Notes under the pieces: model-generated
Seen by the model: only the letters and a program-made list of their open reading frames with translations
The model's database searches: none
Told to the model about the DNA's origin: nothing
In this document: in pieces, positions 15,936-25,500 of the stretch
Layout of the letters: each line of letters begins with the position of its first letter
Numbering within the stretch: position 1 is the stretch's first letter
DNA from: Microbacterium hydrocarbonoxydans
GTDB lineage: Bacteria; Actinomycetota; Actinomycetes; Actinomycetales; Microbacteriaceae
Length of the DNA: 64,000 bases
Assembly: GCF_904831005.1 (NCBI RefSeq)
Contig: NZ_LR882982.1
Span: forward strand, 1,116,001 to 1,180,000
Reading direction: 5' to 3'
Program-made: the position numbers and the translations under genes

Positions 15936-17357
15936 TCAGCTCTGTACCCGCGCGATCCAGGCCTCGACCTCGTCGGCGGTGCGCGGGATCCCTGCCGAGA
16001 GATTGACCGGTCCGTCCTCCGTCATGAGGATGTCGTCCTCGATGCGCACACCGATGCCGCGATACTCCACAGGCACGGTGAGGTCGTCGATCTGGAAGTA
16101 CAGGCCGGGTTCGATCGTGAACACCATGCCCGGGGCCAGGATGCCGTCGTAGTACATCTCGCGCCGAGCCTGCGCGCAGTCGTGCACGTCGATGCCGAGA
16201 TGGTGCGAGGTGCCGTGCACCATGTATCGACGGTGCTGCCCGCCGGAATCCGCAGACAGCGCCTCCTCTGCCGTCACGGGAAGAAGGCCCCATTCGGCGA
16301 CGCGGGCCGCGATCACGCGCATCGCTGCCTCGTGCACCTCGCGGAAGCGCACACCGACGCGCGCCGCGGCGAATGCGGCGTCCGCCGCTTCTCGCACGGT
16401 CTCGTAGACGCGGCGCTGGACCTCGGTGAATGTGCCGGACACGGGCAGCGTTCGTGTGATGTCAGCCGTGTAGTAGCTGTCGGCCTCGACACCGGCGTCG
16501 ACGAGGATGAGGTCACCGGGAACGACGGTGCCGTCGTTGCGGGTCCAGTGCAGATAGCAGGCGTGCGGGCCGGAGGCGGCGATCGTGTCGTAGCCCTCTC
16601 CGTTCCCGTCCTCGCGCGCACGGCGGTGGAAGACGCCCTCCACGACCCGCTCGCCGCGAGCGTGTGCGACGGCCTCGGGAAGCGACCGGATGATGTCGTC
16701 GAAGCCCTGGGCGGTGATGTCTACAGCACGACGCATCTCGGCGATCTCGAACTCGTCCTTCACGAGGCGGAGCTCTGAGACGAAGCGGGTGAGGTCGTCA
16801 TCCTCCTCGAGCACGAGCTCGCCGTCGACGGGGGCGTATCGGTCGATGTGGTCGGTGGCGACCGCAAGGTCGGCGGCGACGCCGGCGAGCGACGGCCGCG
16901 GGCCGATCCAGAACTCGCCCACGGTGGCGTCGGCGTAGAACTCCGTGGTCGTGCGGTCCGCGCGCTCGCGGAAGTACAGGGTGACCTCGTGCCCGGCGTC
17001 GGTGGGGTCGAACACGAGGATCGAGTCGGGCTCGGAATCAGAGGCCCAGCCGGTGAGGTGGGCGAACGCGGAATGCGCTCGGAACACGTAATCCGTGTCA
17101 TTGCTGCGCTGCTTGAGCGATCCCGCCGGGATCACGAGGCGCTTGCCGGGGAATGCCGCAGACACCGCAGCACGCCGTTCAGCGGCGTACGGCGCCTGGG
17201 CGCGCGGGGCGGGAAGGGCCTCGGTCCGCTCGGCCCAGCCTGTCGAGATCGTGTCGAGGAAACCCTGAGGGAAGGGTTGCTTGCGGTTCGTGGTGCTGCC
17301 TTCGACGGGGGCCTCGACGGCGGGCTCTGCGATCGTGTCGCGTTCTGCGGTGCTCAT
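15936..17357 (-). CDS. pepP: Xaa-Pro aminopeptidase (aminopeptidase P)
   Basis: Removes N-terminal residues before proline from peptides. At 473 residues it has the creatinase-like N-terminal domain (about 60-200) and the pita-bread catalytic domain. Metal ligands are visible in LVDAGVEADSYYTADITRT (two Asp), GTSHHLGIDVHD (His), FTIEPGLYF (Glu) and GIGVRIEDDI (Glu). The first 45 residues are an Ala/Glu-rich extension. The gene follows the EEP gene after 37 bases on the same strand. A CAGACT box 6 bases before the ATG may give it its own leaderless transcript. Confidence 0.93.
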   Translation of the reverse strand: MSTAERDTIAEPAVEAPVEGSTTNRKQPFPQGFLDTISTGWAERTEALPAPRAQAPYAAERRAAVSAAFPGKRLVIPAGSLKQRSNDTDYVFRAHSAFAHLTGWASDSEPDSILVFDPTDAGHEVTLYFRERADRTTTEFYADATVGEFWIGPRPSLAGVAADLAVATDHIDRYAPVDGELVLEEDDDLTRFVSELRLVKDEFEIAEMRRAVDITAQGFDDIIRSLPEAVAHARGERVVEGVFHRRAREDGNGEGYDTIAASGPHACYLHWTRNDGTVVPGDLILVDAGVEADSYYTADITRTLPVSGTFTEVQRRVYETVREAADAAFAAARVGVRFREVHEAAMRVIAARVAEWGLLPVTAEEALSADSGGQHRRYMVHGTSHHLGIDVHDCAQARREMYYDGILAPGMVFTIEPGLYFQIDDLTVPVEYRGIGVRIEDDILMTEDGPVNLSAGIPRTADEVEAWIARVQS

Positions 17358-17394
17358 CCCTCCAGTCTGTCACCTGAGGAAGGCACGTGCGGGG

Positions 17395-18417
17395 TCAGCC
17401 GGCCGGTTCGAGCTGGACGACGAGCCCGCGGTGATCGCTGCCGCCGGCATCGTCGATCACGACAGACCCGGTCGGTACCCAGTTGGGCGATGCCATCACA
17501 TGATCGATCGGAGTGCTGAGCAGTGCGGGTAGAGAACTCGGCCAGGTTCCGCTGTAGCCGTTGCCCGTGCGAGAGGCGACATCGCGGCAATAGCCCATGT
17601 CGCCACCCTCCACCCCGAGGCCGGCCATGTGATCGACGGTCGCGTTGAAGTCGCCGGCCAGCAGGAAGTCGCCTGCGGGACACTGGTCCGCGATCCATCG
17701 CAGGTCGCTGCTCCACTGATCCATGTCCTCCACGCGCGGAGCGACGGCGTGCACGGCGACGATCGTCGGGCCCGATCCGTCGACCGGCATGAGCACCGCG
17801 CTGGGCACGGAGCCGGTGTTGTTCGATCCGTCCTCCGACGACTCGATCACGGAGTACTCGCCGAGATCCGGAGAGACGAGGACGGTCGTGTGCCACGACT
17901 TCGGGCCGTCGACGACGTCGGGCTGGAACTGCACATGGTGCACCCACATCGGGTGCCCCTGCTCGCGGAGCATCACCGCGATCTCCTCGCCCACAGCCTC
18001 GGTGGTCTCGGGGAGCGCCACGATGTCAGCGCCTTGATCGAGGATCTGCTGCGCGATCTGAGGTGCGGACACCTTGTCTCCGGCGGTGTTCCAACTGAGC
18101 ACGCGCACGCTGGTGTCCGTCGCCGCGGGGAGAGCGCCGGTTCCGAATCCGCGCTGCATTCCGATCACCCCTGTCGCCCCGGCGCCGAGCAGCGCCACGA
18201 TCAGCACCGACGCGGCGAATCCGCGAAGAGGCCGAGCGAACAGCAGCAGCAGCGCCAGGACGGAGATGACGAGGAACGCCGCGAGAACCACGCCTCGGGC
18301 CGCGACGATCTGCGCGAAGGGGTACGTCTGCTCCAGATGGAAGAACTGCGGCCACACGACGATCGCCGTGGCGATCGCGAGCAGCACGGTGACGAGAATC
18401 CCCAGAAGTCGAAGCAT
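17395..18417 (-). CDS. Membrane-anchored endonuclease/exonuclease/phosphatase-family protein
   Basis: 340 residues. Three membrane helices at the N-terminus (about 2-22, 40-62, 68-88) place the C-terminal EEP (DNase I-like) domain outside the cytoplasm. Domain blocks are RVLSWNTAGD, ADIVALPETTE, VAVHAVAP, LLAGDFNATVDH and the late DAGGSDHRGLVVQL with the catalytic His. Substrates in this fold range from nucleic acids to phospholipids and sugar phosphates, so the target is open. On the minus strand TAGGCT lies 7 bases before the ATG. Confidence 0.85.
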   Translation of the reverse strand: MLRLLGILVTVLLAIATAIVVWPQFFHLEQTYPFAQIVAARGVVLAAFLVISVLALLLLFARPLRGFAASVLIVALLGAGATGVIGMQRGFGTGALPAATDTSVRVLSWNTAGDKVSAPQIAQQILDQGADIVALPETTEAVGEEIAVMLREQGHPMWVHHVQFQPDVVDGPKSWHTTVLVSPDLGEYSVIESSEDGSNNTGSVPSAVLMPVDGSGPTIVAVHAVAPRVEDMDQWSSDLRWIADQCPAGDFLLAGDFNATVDHMAGLGVEGGDMGYCRDVASRTGNGYSGTWPSSLPALLSTPIDHVMASPNWVPTGSVVIDDAGGSDHRGLVVQLEPAG

Positions 18418-18424
18418 CCCTTCC

Positions 18425-18430
18425 AGCCTA
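18425..18430 (-). promoter_or_regulatory. -10 box before the EEP-family gene
   Basis: TAGGCT on the minus strand, 7 bases before the ATG at 18417. Confidence 0.5.
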
Positions 18431-18494
18431 GAAGCCCTCGCTGTGAAGACCCTGCCCCGGCACGGCGCATACCCTCGAGTCGTCTGGGCGTGGG

Positions 18495-18500
18495 TACTCT
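18495..18500 (+). promoter_or_regulatory. -10 box of leaderless PHP-gene promoter
   Basis: TACTCT followed by 6 bases and the ATG at 18507. Confidence 0.5.
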
Positions 18501-18506
18501 CGGAGG

Positions 18507-19382
18507 ATGGCCGTCGCTCGATCCCACCGCTTCTCAGGTCCGTCCGACCTGCATCTGCACTCCAACCATTCGGACGGCACGGAAACGCCTGCAGACGTGG
18601 TGCGACAGGCGCACGCGCATGGAGTCCGCACGCTCGCGCTGACCGACCACGACCGCACGACCGGGTGGGACGAGGCCGCGCATCAGGCCGCTGCGCTGCA
18701 GATGACGTTCATTCCCGGGATGGAGCTGTCGGCGAAGCACGACTGGCGCAGCGTGCACGTGCTCGGGTATCTCTTCGATCCGCGCGACGATGCGCTGCGC
18801 GTCGAGACGGATCGGATCCGTGGCGACCGCATCGGTCGTGCGGAGCGGATCGTGCGCAGTATCGGCCGTGACTACGACCTCGTCTGGGAGGACGTTCTCG
18901 CACAGACCGCCCTCGACGCGACGGTGGGGCGGCCGCACATCGCGGATGCGCTGGTCGCTCGGGGAATCGTCCGTGATCGCGCCGAGGCCTTCGACGGCAT
19001 ACTCCATCCCCGTGAGGGGTACTACGAGCCGCACTACGCGCCCGATCCGCTCACCGCCGTGCGGCTCATCACCGAGGCGGGGGGAGTGGCGATCATCGCC
19101 CACCCGGTGACCGCGGGCCGTGACCGCATGCTGCCGGTGCCGTTCATCGAGACGCTCATCGAGGCGGGGCTGGGTGGATTCGAGATCGATCATCGTGAGA
19201 ACACCGATGCCGGGAAGAGGAAGCTGCGGTCGCTCGCTGCCGAACACGACCTGATCGTCACGGGTTCGAGCGACTACCACGGCGCGGGCAAGCCCAACCT
19301 CCCCGGCGAGAACACCACCGCGGACGAGATGGTGGCGCGGCTGATCGACCGCGCGACGGGGTCTGCCCCGACGTACGCCTGA
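18507..19382 (+). CDS. PHP-domain phosphoesterase
   Basis: 291 residues of the polymerase-and-histidinol-phosphatase fold. Metal-binding blocks are SDLHLHSNHSDG, LTDHDRTTG, PGMELSA, AHPVTAGR and the closing GSSDYHGAGK. The insertion near residues 110-150 (VGRPHIADALVARG) matches the cytosolic 3',5'-nucleotide/RNase AM-like (YciV) subgroup, which hydrolyses nucleoside 3',5'-bisphosphates and RNA ends. That subgroup assignment is an inference from recalled motifs. It stands alone, divergent from the EEP gene. Confidence 0.85.
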   Translation: MAVARSHRFSGPSDLHLHSNHSDGTETPADVVRQAHAHGVRTLALTDHDRTTGWDEAAHQAAALQMTFIPGMELSAKHDWRSVHVLGYLFDPRDDALRVETDRIRGDRIGRAERIVRSIGRDYDLVWEDVLAQTALDATVGRPHIADALVARGIVRDRAEAFDGILHPREGYYEPHYAPDPLTAVRLITEAGGVAIIAHPVTAGRDRMLPVPFIETLIEAGLGGFEIDHRENTDAGKRKLRSLAAEHDLIVTGSSDYHGAGKPNLPGENTTADEMVARLIDRATGSAPTYA

Positions 19383-19411
19383 CATCCGCTGGACGCGATC
19401 ACGCGCTACGA

Positions 19412-19451
19412 CGAAGGGGCGGATGCTGCCGCAGCAGCATCCGCCCCTTCG
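19412..19451. terminator. Bidirectional hairpin terminator
   Basis: Perfect 18-bp stem (19412-19429 with 19434-19451) with 4-base loop CGCA between the convergent PHP and helicase genes. Confidence 0.75.
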
Positions 19452-19476
19452 ATGTCTGGATCGAGCCCTGCGCCTC

Positions 19477-20991
19477 TCAGGCTCCGGCGACCGGGGTGGA
19501 TCCGGCTGCGCCAGAGCCGCCGCGCCGGCGACGCCGACGACGTGCAGGTGCGGGCTTGCCGTCGTGGTGCTCCTTGCCCGCTCCGTCATGCGTGCCGGCG
19601 CCTTCCGCGCTGCGGTCGGTCGTCGGCGCTGCGGACTCAGCCGTCTCGGCGTCGGACGCGCCCTCGGCGAACGTCGACCCGATCTGTGTCGAACCGCCGC
19701 GACGGCGACGGCGGCGACGAGTGCCGCTCTCGCCAGCCGCATCGGCGGCCACGTCTGCGGCGCGCTCCGGTCGCGGTGCGCGAGCCGGCTTCTCCGCCTT
19801 CGGTGCGCTCACGAGGCGACCCTTGGTGCCGGCGGGGATGTCGAGGTCCTCGAAGAGGTGCGGGCTCGACGAGTAGGTCTCGACGGGCTCGGGCTGGCCG
19901 AACTCGAGGGCTCGATTGATCAGCGCCCACTTGTGCAGGTCTTCCCAATCGACGAACGTGACGGCGATGCCGGTCTTGCCCGCGCGGCCGGTGCGCCCGA
20001 CACGGTGCAGGTAGGTCTTGTCCTCGTCGGGGATGGTGTGGTTGATGACGTGGGTCACGTCGTCGACGTCGATACCGCGGGCGGCGACGTCGGTCGCCAC
20101 GAGCACATCGCGCTTGCCGGCCTTGAAGGCGGCCATCGAACGCTCGCGCTGATCCTGGCCCATGTCACCGTGCACGCCGCCGACGTTGAAGCCGCGGTCG
20201 CTGAGCTCGTCGACGAGACGCTGCGCCGCGCGCTTGGTGCGGGTGAAGATCACCGTCTTGCCGCGGCCCTCGGCCTGCAGGATCCGGGCGATGATCTCGT
20301 CCTTGTCGAGCGAGTGCGCGCGATAGACGAGGTGCTTGATGTTGGCCTGGGTCAGACCCTCGTCGGGGTCGCTCGCGCGGATGTGGATCGGGTTCGTCAT
20401 GAACCGTCGGGCCAGGGCGACGATCGGACCGGGCATGGTCGCGGAGAAGAGCTGAGTGTGACGGACCGCGGGGACCTTCTGGAAGATCTTCTCGATGTCG
20501 GCGAGGAAGCCCAGGTCGAGCATCTTGTCGGCCTCGTCGAGCACGACCTCGGTCGCGTTGGACAGGTCGAGCAGACGCTGGCCCGCGAGGTCGATCAGAC
20601 GGCCGGGCGTGCCGACCACGATCTGCGCGCCGGCCTTGAGCTGGTCGATCTGGCCCTCGTAGGCCTTGCCGCCGTAGATGGCGACGACGCTCGTCGAGCG
20701 GTTGCTGGTGAGGAGGTCGATGTCTTCGTACACCTGCACCGCGAGCTCGCGGGTGGGTACGACGATGAGAGCCTTGACGCCGTGCTCGGGGTCGAGACCC
20801 AGTCGCTGCACGACGGGGATGCCGAAGCCGAAGGTCTTGCCCGTGCCGGTCTTGGCCTGGCCGATGATGTCCTGGCCGGGGAGGCCGAGGGGAATGGTCT
20901 GCTCCTGAATGGGGAACGCGTCGACGATGCCCTTGGAGGCGAGTGCGTCGATGATGTCCTGATCGATTCCGAGATCAGCGAAGGTTGTCAA
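19477..20991 (-). CDS. rhlE: DEAD-box RNA helicase, RhlE type
   Basis: 504 residues. Q motif DAFPIQEQTIP, Walker A AKTGTGKT near residue 48, PTRELA, VLDEADKML, LFSATM, and the C-terminal ATDVAARGIDVDDV and HRVGRTGRAG. The tail after residue 400 is disordered and holds two nearly identical runs of seven arginines followed by GGS, spaced about 65 residues apart. The start is a TTG at 20991; no in-frame ATG lies near, and the helicase core needs this N-terminus. It sits divergent from the ferritin-like gene, as Rv3211 does in mycobacteria. Confidence 0.93.
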   Translation of the reverse strand: MTTFADLGIDQDIIDALASKGIVDAFPIQEQTIPLGLPGQDIIGQAKTGTGKTFGFGIPVVQRLGLDPEHGVKALIVVPTRELAVQVYEDIDLLTSNRSTSVVAIYGGKAYEGQIDQLKAGAQIVVGTPGRLIDLAGQRLLDLSNATEVVLDEADKMLDLGFLADIEKIFQKVPAVRHTQLFSATMPGPIVALARRFMTNPIHIRASDPDEGLTQANIKHLVYRAHSLDKDEIIARILQAEGRGKTVIFTRTKRAAQRLVDELSDRGFNVGGVHGDMGQDQRERSMAAFKAGKRDVLVATDVAARGIDVDDVTHVINHTIPDEDKTYLHRVGRTGRAGKTGIAVTFVDWEDLHKWALINRALEFGQPEPVETYSSSPHLFEDLDIPAGTKGRLVSAPKAEKPARAPRPERAADVAADAAGESGTRRRRRRRGGSTQIGSTFAEGASDAETAESAAPTTDRSAEGAGTHDGAGKEHHDGKPAPARRRRRRRGGSGAAGSTPVAGA

Positions 20992-21147
20992 TGTTCAGAT
21001 GCCTGTCCGGCGACCTGCGAGGATCGCCCAGTTTCACGGATCCACGCCGTCTCATGTGCCACAGGCGCGGGCCCCGCTCCGACGGCGGGGACAGGGACAG
21101 CCTACCCGAGAGGGTCGGCAACGCCCGGAGATCATGTCCGGCCCGGG

Positions 21148-21153
21148 TAGTGT
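21148..21153 (+). promoter_or_regulatory. -10 box of leaderless ferritin-like gene
   Basis: TAGTGT followed by 6 bases and the GTG at 21160. Confidence 0.5.
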
Positions 21154-21159
21154 GAACCC

Positions 21160-21873
21160 GTGGTCAACTGGTTCTGGAAGCGGAAGGCGCCGCGGCGCGC
21201 GCTGACGTTGCGCAGTCGCGGGGAGCAGGGAACTGCCACGCGCGTGGACTTCGCGGAGCTCGCGCCGGAGCTGAATCGGTTCCTCGGGCAGGCCGCCTAC
21301 CTTCAGCTCGGCTATTTCGAGACGCTGACACGGCTGATCCGCGCGACTCCCGAGCTGTCTGAGAAGGAGTCGCTGTCGCGAGCGGCCGGCGCCGCGCTCA
21401 CGAAGCACCGGGCGATCGTCGATCTGATCGCTGATCGCGGCGACGACCCCACCCACCTCATGCTCCCGTTCCGAGAGAACCTCGACGCGTTCCGTCGCAA
21501 GACGATCGGCGCGCGCCCACGCGAGACGCTCCTCGCCGTCTACATCACGGCGGGGATGCTCGACGACTTCTACTTCGCTCTCGCGTCGAGCTACGGCGAC
21601 ACGGGCGAGCAGGTCGCTGCGATCCTCAGCGAGGACGACGCACGTCATGAGATCGTCGCGATCATCCAGGAGACGATCGACGGCGACGGCGAATGGCGAT
21701 CGCTGTTGTCGATGTGGGCGCGACGCCTCGTGGGCGACACCATCCTGGTCTGCCGATCGGCATTGCGGCAGCCCGAACTCGCCGCGATGAGCGAGGACCG
21801 CGTGGAACTGGTGTACACCGAGCTGATGGGCGCGCACGCTCGACGCATGGACGCGATGGGGTTGGCCTCCTAG
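21160..21873 (+). CDS. Ferritin-like fold protein
   Basis: 237 residues, nearly all helical, matching the actinobacterial ferritin-like (MiaE-like) family encoded next to rhlE and DUF3107. Candidate iron ligands sit in the helices around LQLGYFETLTR, LTKHRAIVDLI and LSEDDARHEIV. The recognised MiaE relatives hydroxylate a modified tRNA base; whether this group does so is unknown. The basic N-terminus (residues 1-25, KRKAPRRALTLRSR) could bind RNA. The GTG start is fixed by the -10 box 6 bases upstream. Confidence 0.78.
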   Translation: MVNWFWKRKAPRRALTLRSRGEQGTATRVDFAELAPELNRFLGQAAYLQLGYFETLTRLIRATPELSEKESLSRAAGAALTKHRAIVDLIADRGDDPTHLMLPFRENLDAFRRKTIGARPRETLLAVYITAGMLDDFYFALASSYGDTGEQVAAILSEDDARHEIVAIIQETIDGDGEWRSLLSMWARRLVGDTILVCRSALRQPELAAMSEDRVELVYTELMGAHARRMDAMGLAS

Positions 21874-21895
21874 GCGTCGCCCCGATCGCCGGCGC

Positions 21896-22183
21896 TCAGA
21901 TGCCGAGCGCCGCTTTGGCGGAGGCGTCTGCGCGGCGGCGCGACGTCACCACGGCGACCGTCAGCGCTGCGGCGACCACGACAGAGCCCACGACGCTCGC
22001 GAGCCACAGCCAGATGCTGTCCTCACCGACGCCCAGCCACTGCATACCGGTGTACACGACCGCTGCCAGAGCCGTCGCGATCGCGGGGGTCAGCACGACT
22101 CCGCGAAGTTCTCGGCCACCGATCACGAAGTGGGCGGCGATGCCGAGTGCGCACGCCCCGATGAGTGCGAGAAGGATGTACAT
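21896..22183 (-). CDS. Small three-helix membrane protein
   Basis: 95 residues with three predicted membrane helices (about 2-20, 28-46 and 57-80) and a short basic C-terminus (TSRRRADASAK). The ATG lies 7 bases after the DUF3107 stop, so it is the second gene of that unit. No family is recognised with confidence. Confidence 0.65.
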   Translation of the reverse strand: MYILLALIGACALGIAAHFVIGGRELRGVVLTPAIATALAAVVYTGMQWLGVGEDSIWLWLASVVGSVVVAAALTVAVVTSRRRADASAKAALGI

Positions 22184-22190
22184 CGAGGCG

Positions 22191-22415
22191 TCAGGCGAAG
22201 AAGCCGACTCGACGGGACTCCTCGGTGCCGAGCTCGATGTATGCGAGGTTCGCGGTGGGAACCAGGTAGGAGTTGCCCTTCACGTCGGCGAAGCTCAGGT
22301 GCGGGGTGTTCTGCTCGAGAGCCGAGGCGACCTGCGTGCGGACCTCGTCCGCGCTGGATGCGGTCTCGAAGCTGAGCTCGCGGCCGGTGTTGATGATGCC
22401 GATGCGGATTTCCAC
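22191..22415 (-). CDS. DUF3107 protein
   Basis: 74 residues matching the actinobacterial DUF3107 family (the TB9.4 antigen, Rv3208A, of M. tuberculosis): MEIRIGIINTGRELSFE, then ADVKGNSYLVPTANLAYIE and a charged RRVGFFA end. The start is a GTG with GGAG 7 bases upstream; the longer open frame to 22763 runs antisense into adnA and is not real. Probably a small cytoplasmic beta-rich protein of unknown role. Confidence 0.9.
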   Translation of the reverse strand: MEIRIGIINTGRELSFETASSADEVRTQVASALEQNTPHLSFADVKGNSYLVPTANLAYIELGTEESRRVGFFA

Positions 22416-22599
22416 GCGTACTCCTGTATTCCAGTCGACGATGCTGTGGTCGAGTCGACCTCGGGGCCGACGACTGCGCCCAACTCTACCGGGCAGCAGG
22501 CGGCAGGGATCCCCTCGACGGGTCGGTTTCGCCCTGAGCGCACAGCGCCGCGTGACCGCGCGAGAGGCGATGTCCGTGCGCAGCAGTAGCGTGGATGGC

Positions 22600-25500
22600 A
22601 TGACAGAGGATGCCCCGCAGACCGCCGTGATAGGCGCCGACGCATCGGCATCCGGCGTCATCATCGGGGCACCGGGCACCGGCAAGACCCGCACCCTCAC
22701 CGAGCGCGTCGTCCATCTGCTCGACACCGTCGGCATGCGTCCGGAGCAGGTCCTCGTCCTCACCCCCAGCCGTCAGGCGGCGACGGCCCTTCGCGACCGC
22801 ATCGGAGTCAGGATCGGTCAGGCAACCCCCGGTCCGCTGGCGCGTTCGCTCGGTTCCTTCGCCTTCCAGGTGGTGCGCGGAGCGATGGTGCGCGCCGGGG
22901 CGGAGCCGCCCGCGCTGCTGACCGGCGCCGATCAGGACAGGTTGATCGCGGAGCTTCTCGCGGGCGACGCCGAAGACGGACACATCGAGTGGCCCGAGGC
23001 GCTGAGCCCGGCGGTCCGCGCATCGAAGGGGTTCCGGTCCGAGCTCCGAGCGTTCCTCGCGGAGTGCGTGGAACTGGGCGCTCATCCCGACGAGCTTCGG
23101 AGTGCGGGTGACGCGACCTGGTCGTCCGTCGCCGAGTTCCTGATCGAGTACCGCGCCGTCCTGGATCAGGCACGCGCAGCTCACCGCGACGCGGCTGACC
23201 TCCTCGCCGAGGCGTGCACGATCCTGCGGACGGCCGAGCCTGCCGCATTGGGCCCCCTCGCCGATCTCCGTGTCGTGCTGATCGACGATGCACAGGAACT
23301 CACCCGCGGCGGGATCGCGGTGGTCGAGGCGCTCCGTGCGCGTGGCACGTCCGTGCTCGCCTTCGGCGACCCCGACATCTCGTCCGGCGCGTTCCGCGGG
23401 GCGAGCCCCGAGCTCTTCGCGCGACTCGCCACGTCACTCGGCGAGGTGCGAGTCCTCGACCGTCCCCATCGCCAGACTCCTGCGCTCACGTCGCTGACCC
23501 GCACCGTCACACAGGCGATCGGGGCATCCGGCCGCGTCGATCATCGTCGACCCCCCGAGCCTCTCGGCGAGCATGACCGCGACGCACCCAGCGGTGTCAG
23601 CACCTTCGTCGCGCCGTCCCCGCATGAGGAGCTCGACCGCATCGCCGGTGTCATGCGCGGCTGGCACCTCACAGATGACGTCCCGTGGGACCGCATCGCG
23701 GTGATCGCGCATGACACGCGTCAGGTCACGCAGCTCGAGGCCGAGCTCGCGGCGCGGGAGATCCCGACCAGGGCCGCGGGCGTGCAGCGGCCGCTCGGGA
23801 CCGAGACCATCGTGCGCGACATCGTCGGCGTCGTGCGCCTGGCCCTCACCCCGCCCGAGGAGCGAACCCCTCAGGAGTGGGAGGAGGCTCTCCGCACTCC
23901 TTTCGGGGGGATGGATGCGATCGGTCTTCGGCGTCTTCGCGCTCGACTGCGTCATATCGAGCTCGATCTCGGAGGGGCGACGCCCGCGCGCGAGCTGCTG
24001 CGTCAGGCGCTGATGTCCCCCGACCACCTCACGCTCATCGACGCGCACGAGTCGCGCCTGGCTGCGCGTTTCGCCGCCACCGTCGCCGACGTCGCGGCCG
24101 CCGCCGCCGAGGGAGAGACGATCCACGATCTGCTCTGGCGGGTGTGGGATCAGGCGAGAGCCGTCGACGGGCGCAAGCTCCAGATCGCATGGCGCGAGAT
24201 GTCGCTGCAGGCCAGCGGTGCCGAGACCGCGAGAGCGCTCGACGCTCTCGTCTCGCTGTTCGGCGCCGCGAAGCGATTCGTCGAGCGCACCCCGAATGAG
24301 AAGCCCGACGTCTTCGTGCGCGACATACTCGACAGCGAGGTTCCCGAGGACTCGCTGTCCAGTCCCGACCGCCCAGGGCGAGTGACTCTGCTCACTCCGG
24401 CGACGGCGCTCGGCACCGAGTTCGACGCCGTCGTGGTGGCCGGGGTGCAAGACGGCATCTGGCCGAACGTGCGACTGCGCGGTGGAATGCTGCATACCTG
24501 GCGACTCGCCGACGCGCTGCTCGCGGTCCGCACCGGAACCGCCGAAGACCCGCCTGAGACCCTCGACAGGCGCCGCGCCGCGCTGCACGACGAGCTGCGT
24601 CTCTTCGTGCGGGCGATCTCCCGCGCACGTCGAAGACTCCTCATCACCGCTGTCGACGACGACGACATGACTCCCAGCGCGTTCTTCAGCTTCCTCCCGC
24701 AGCCGGATCCGCCCGAACTGCACGCATCGGCCGAGCACCCGCTCACGCTGCGAGGGCTCGTCGCGCGTCATCGTCGTGTGCTGACGACGTCGACCGCCGT
24801 CGCCGCGCGCGACCACGCGTCCGCTCAGTTGGCGGTGCTGGCGAAGGAGGGCGTGCCGGGTGCGGACCCCGGCGAGTGGTACGGCATCGCACCGCCTACG
24901 ACCGACGCACCGCTGCACGACCTCGCCGTCGAAGCCGCGAGGGTGTCGCCGTCTCGCATGGAGTCCTTCGAGGAATGCGAACTGAACTGGGCCGTGTCTG
25001 CTCTCGGAGGCGACACCGTCATGCCGCCGTCTGCGGGCATCGGGACCATCATCCACGAGGCGATGGAGCAGGTGCCCGACGGAGAACTCGATCGCCTGCG
25101 CGACGTTCTGGCCGAGCACTGGCCCGAGCTCGACTTCGAGACGGCCTGGATCGGCAGGAAGGAGCGTCGGAGGGCTGACCTGTACATCGACCGCCTGCAC
25201 AGCTATCTCTCGGATGTCGCGACGGAGGGCGGACGCCTGATCGCCGGTGAGGTCGAGTTCCGGTTCGCCGTCGAGGTTCCCGAGCAGAGCGGCGTCGACC
25301 CCGTCGTACGCGCGGCGAGCACCGAGGAGGAACCACACCCGCATCATGCGATCGTGCACGGTTTCATCGACAGGGTCGAGGCATACACATCCGCCGGTGG
25401 GGAGCATGCGAAGGCCCGCGGCCAGAGATGGACGCGCATGGCAGATGGCCAGGGCGGAGAACGCGTCGTGGTCGTCGACCTGAAGACGGGCAAGTACGAG

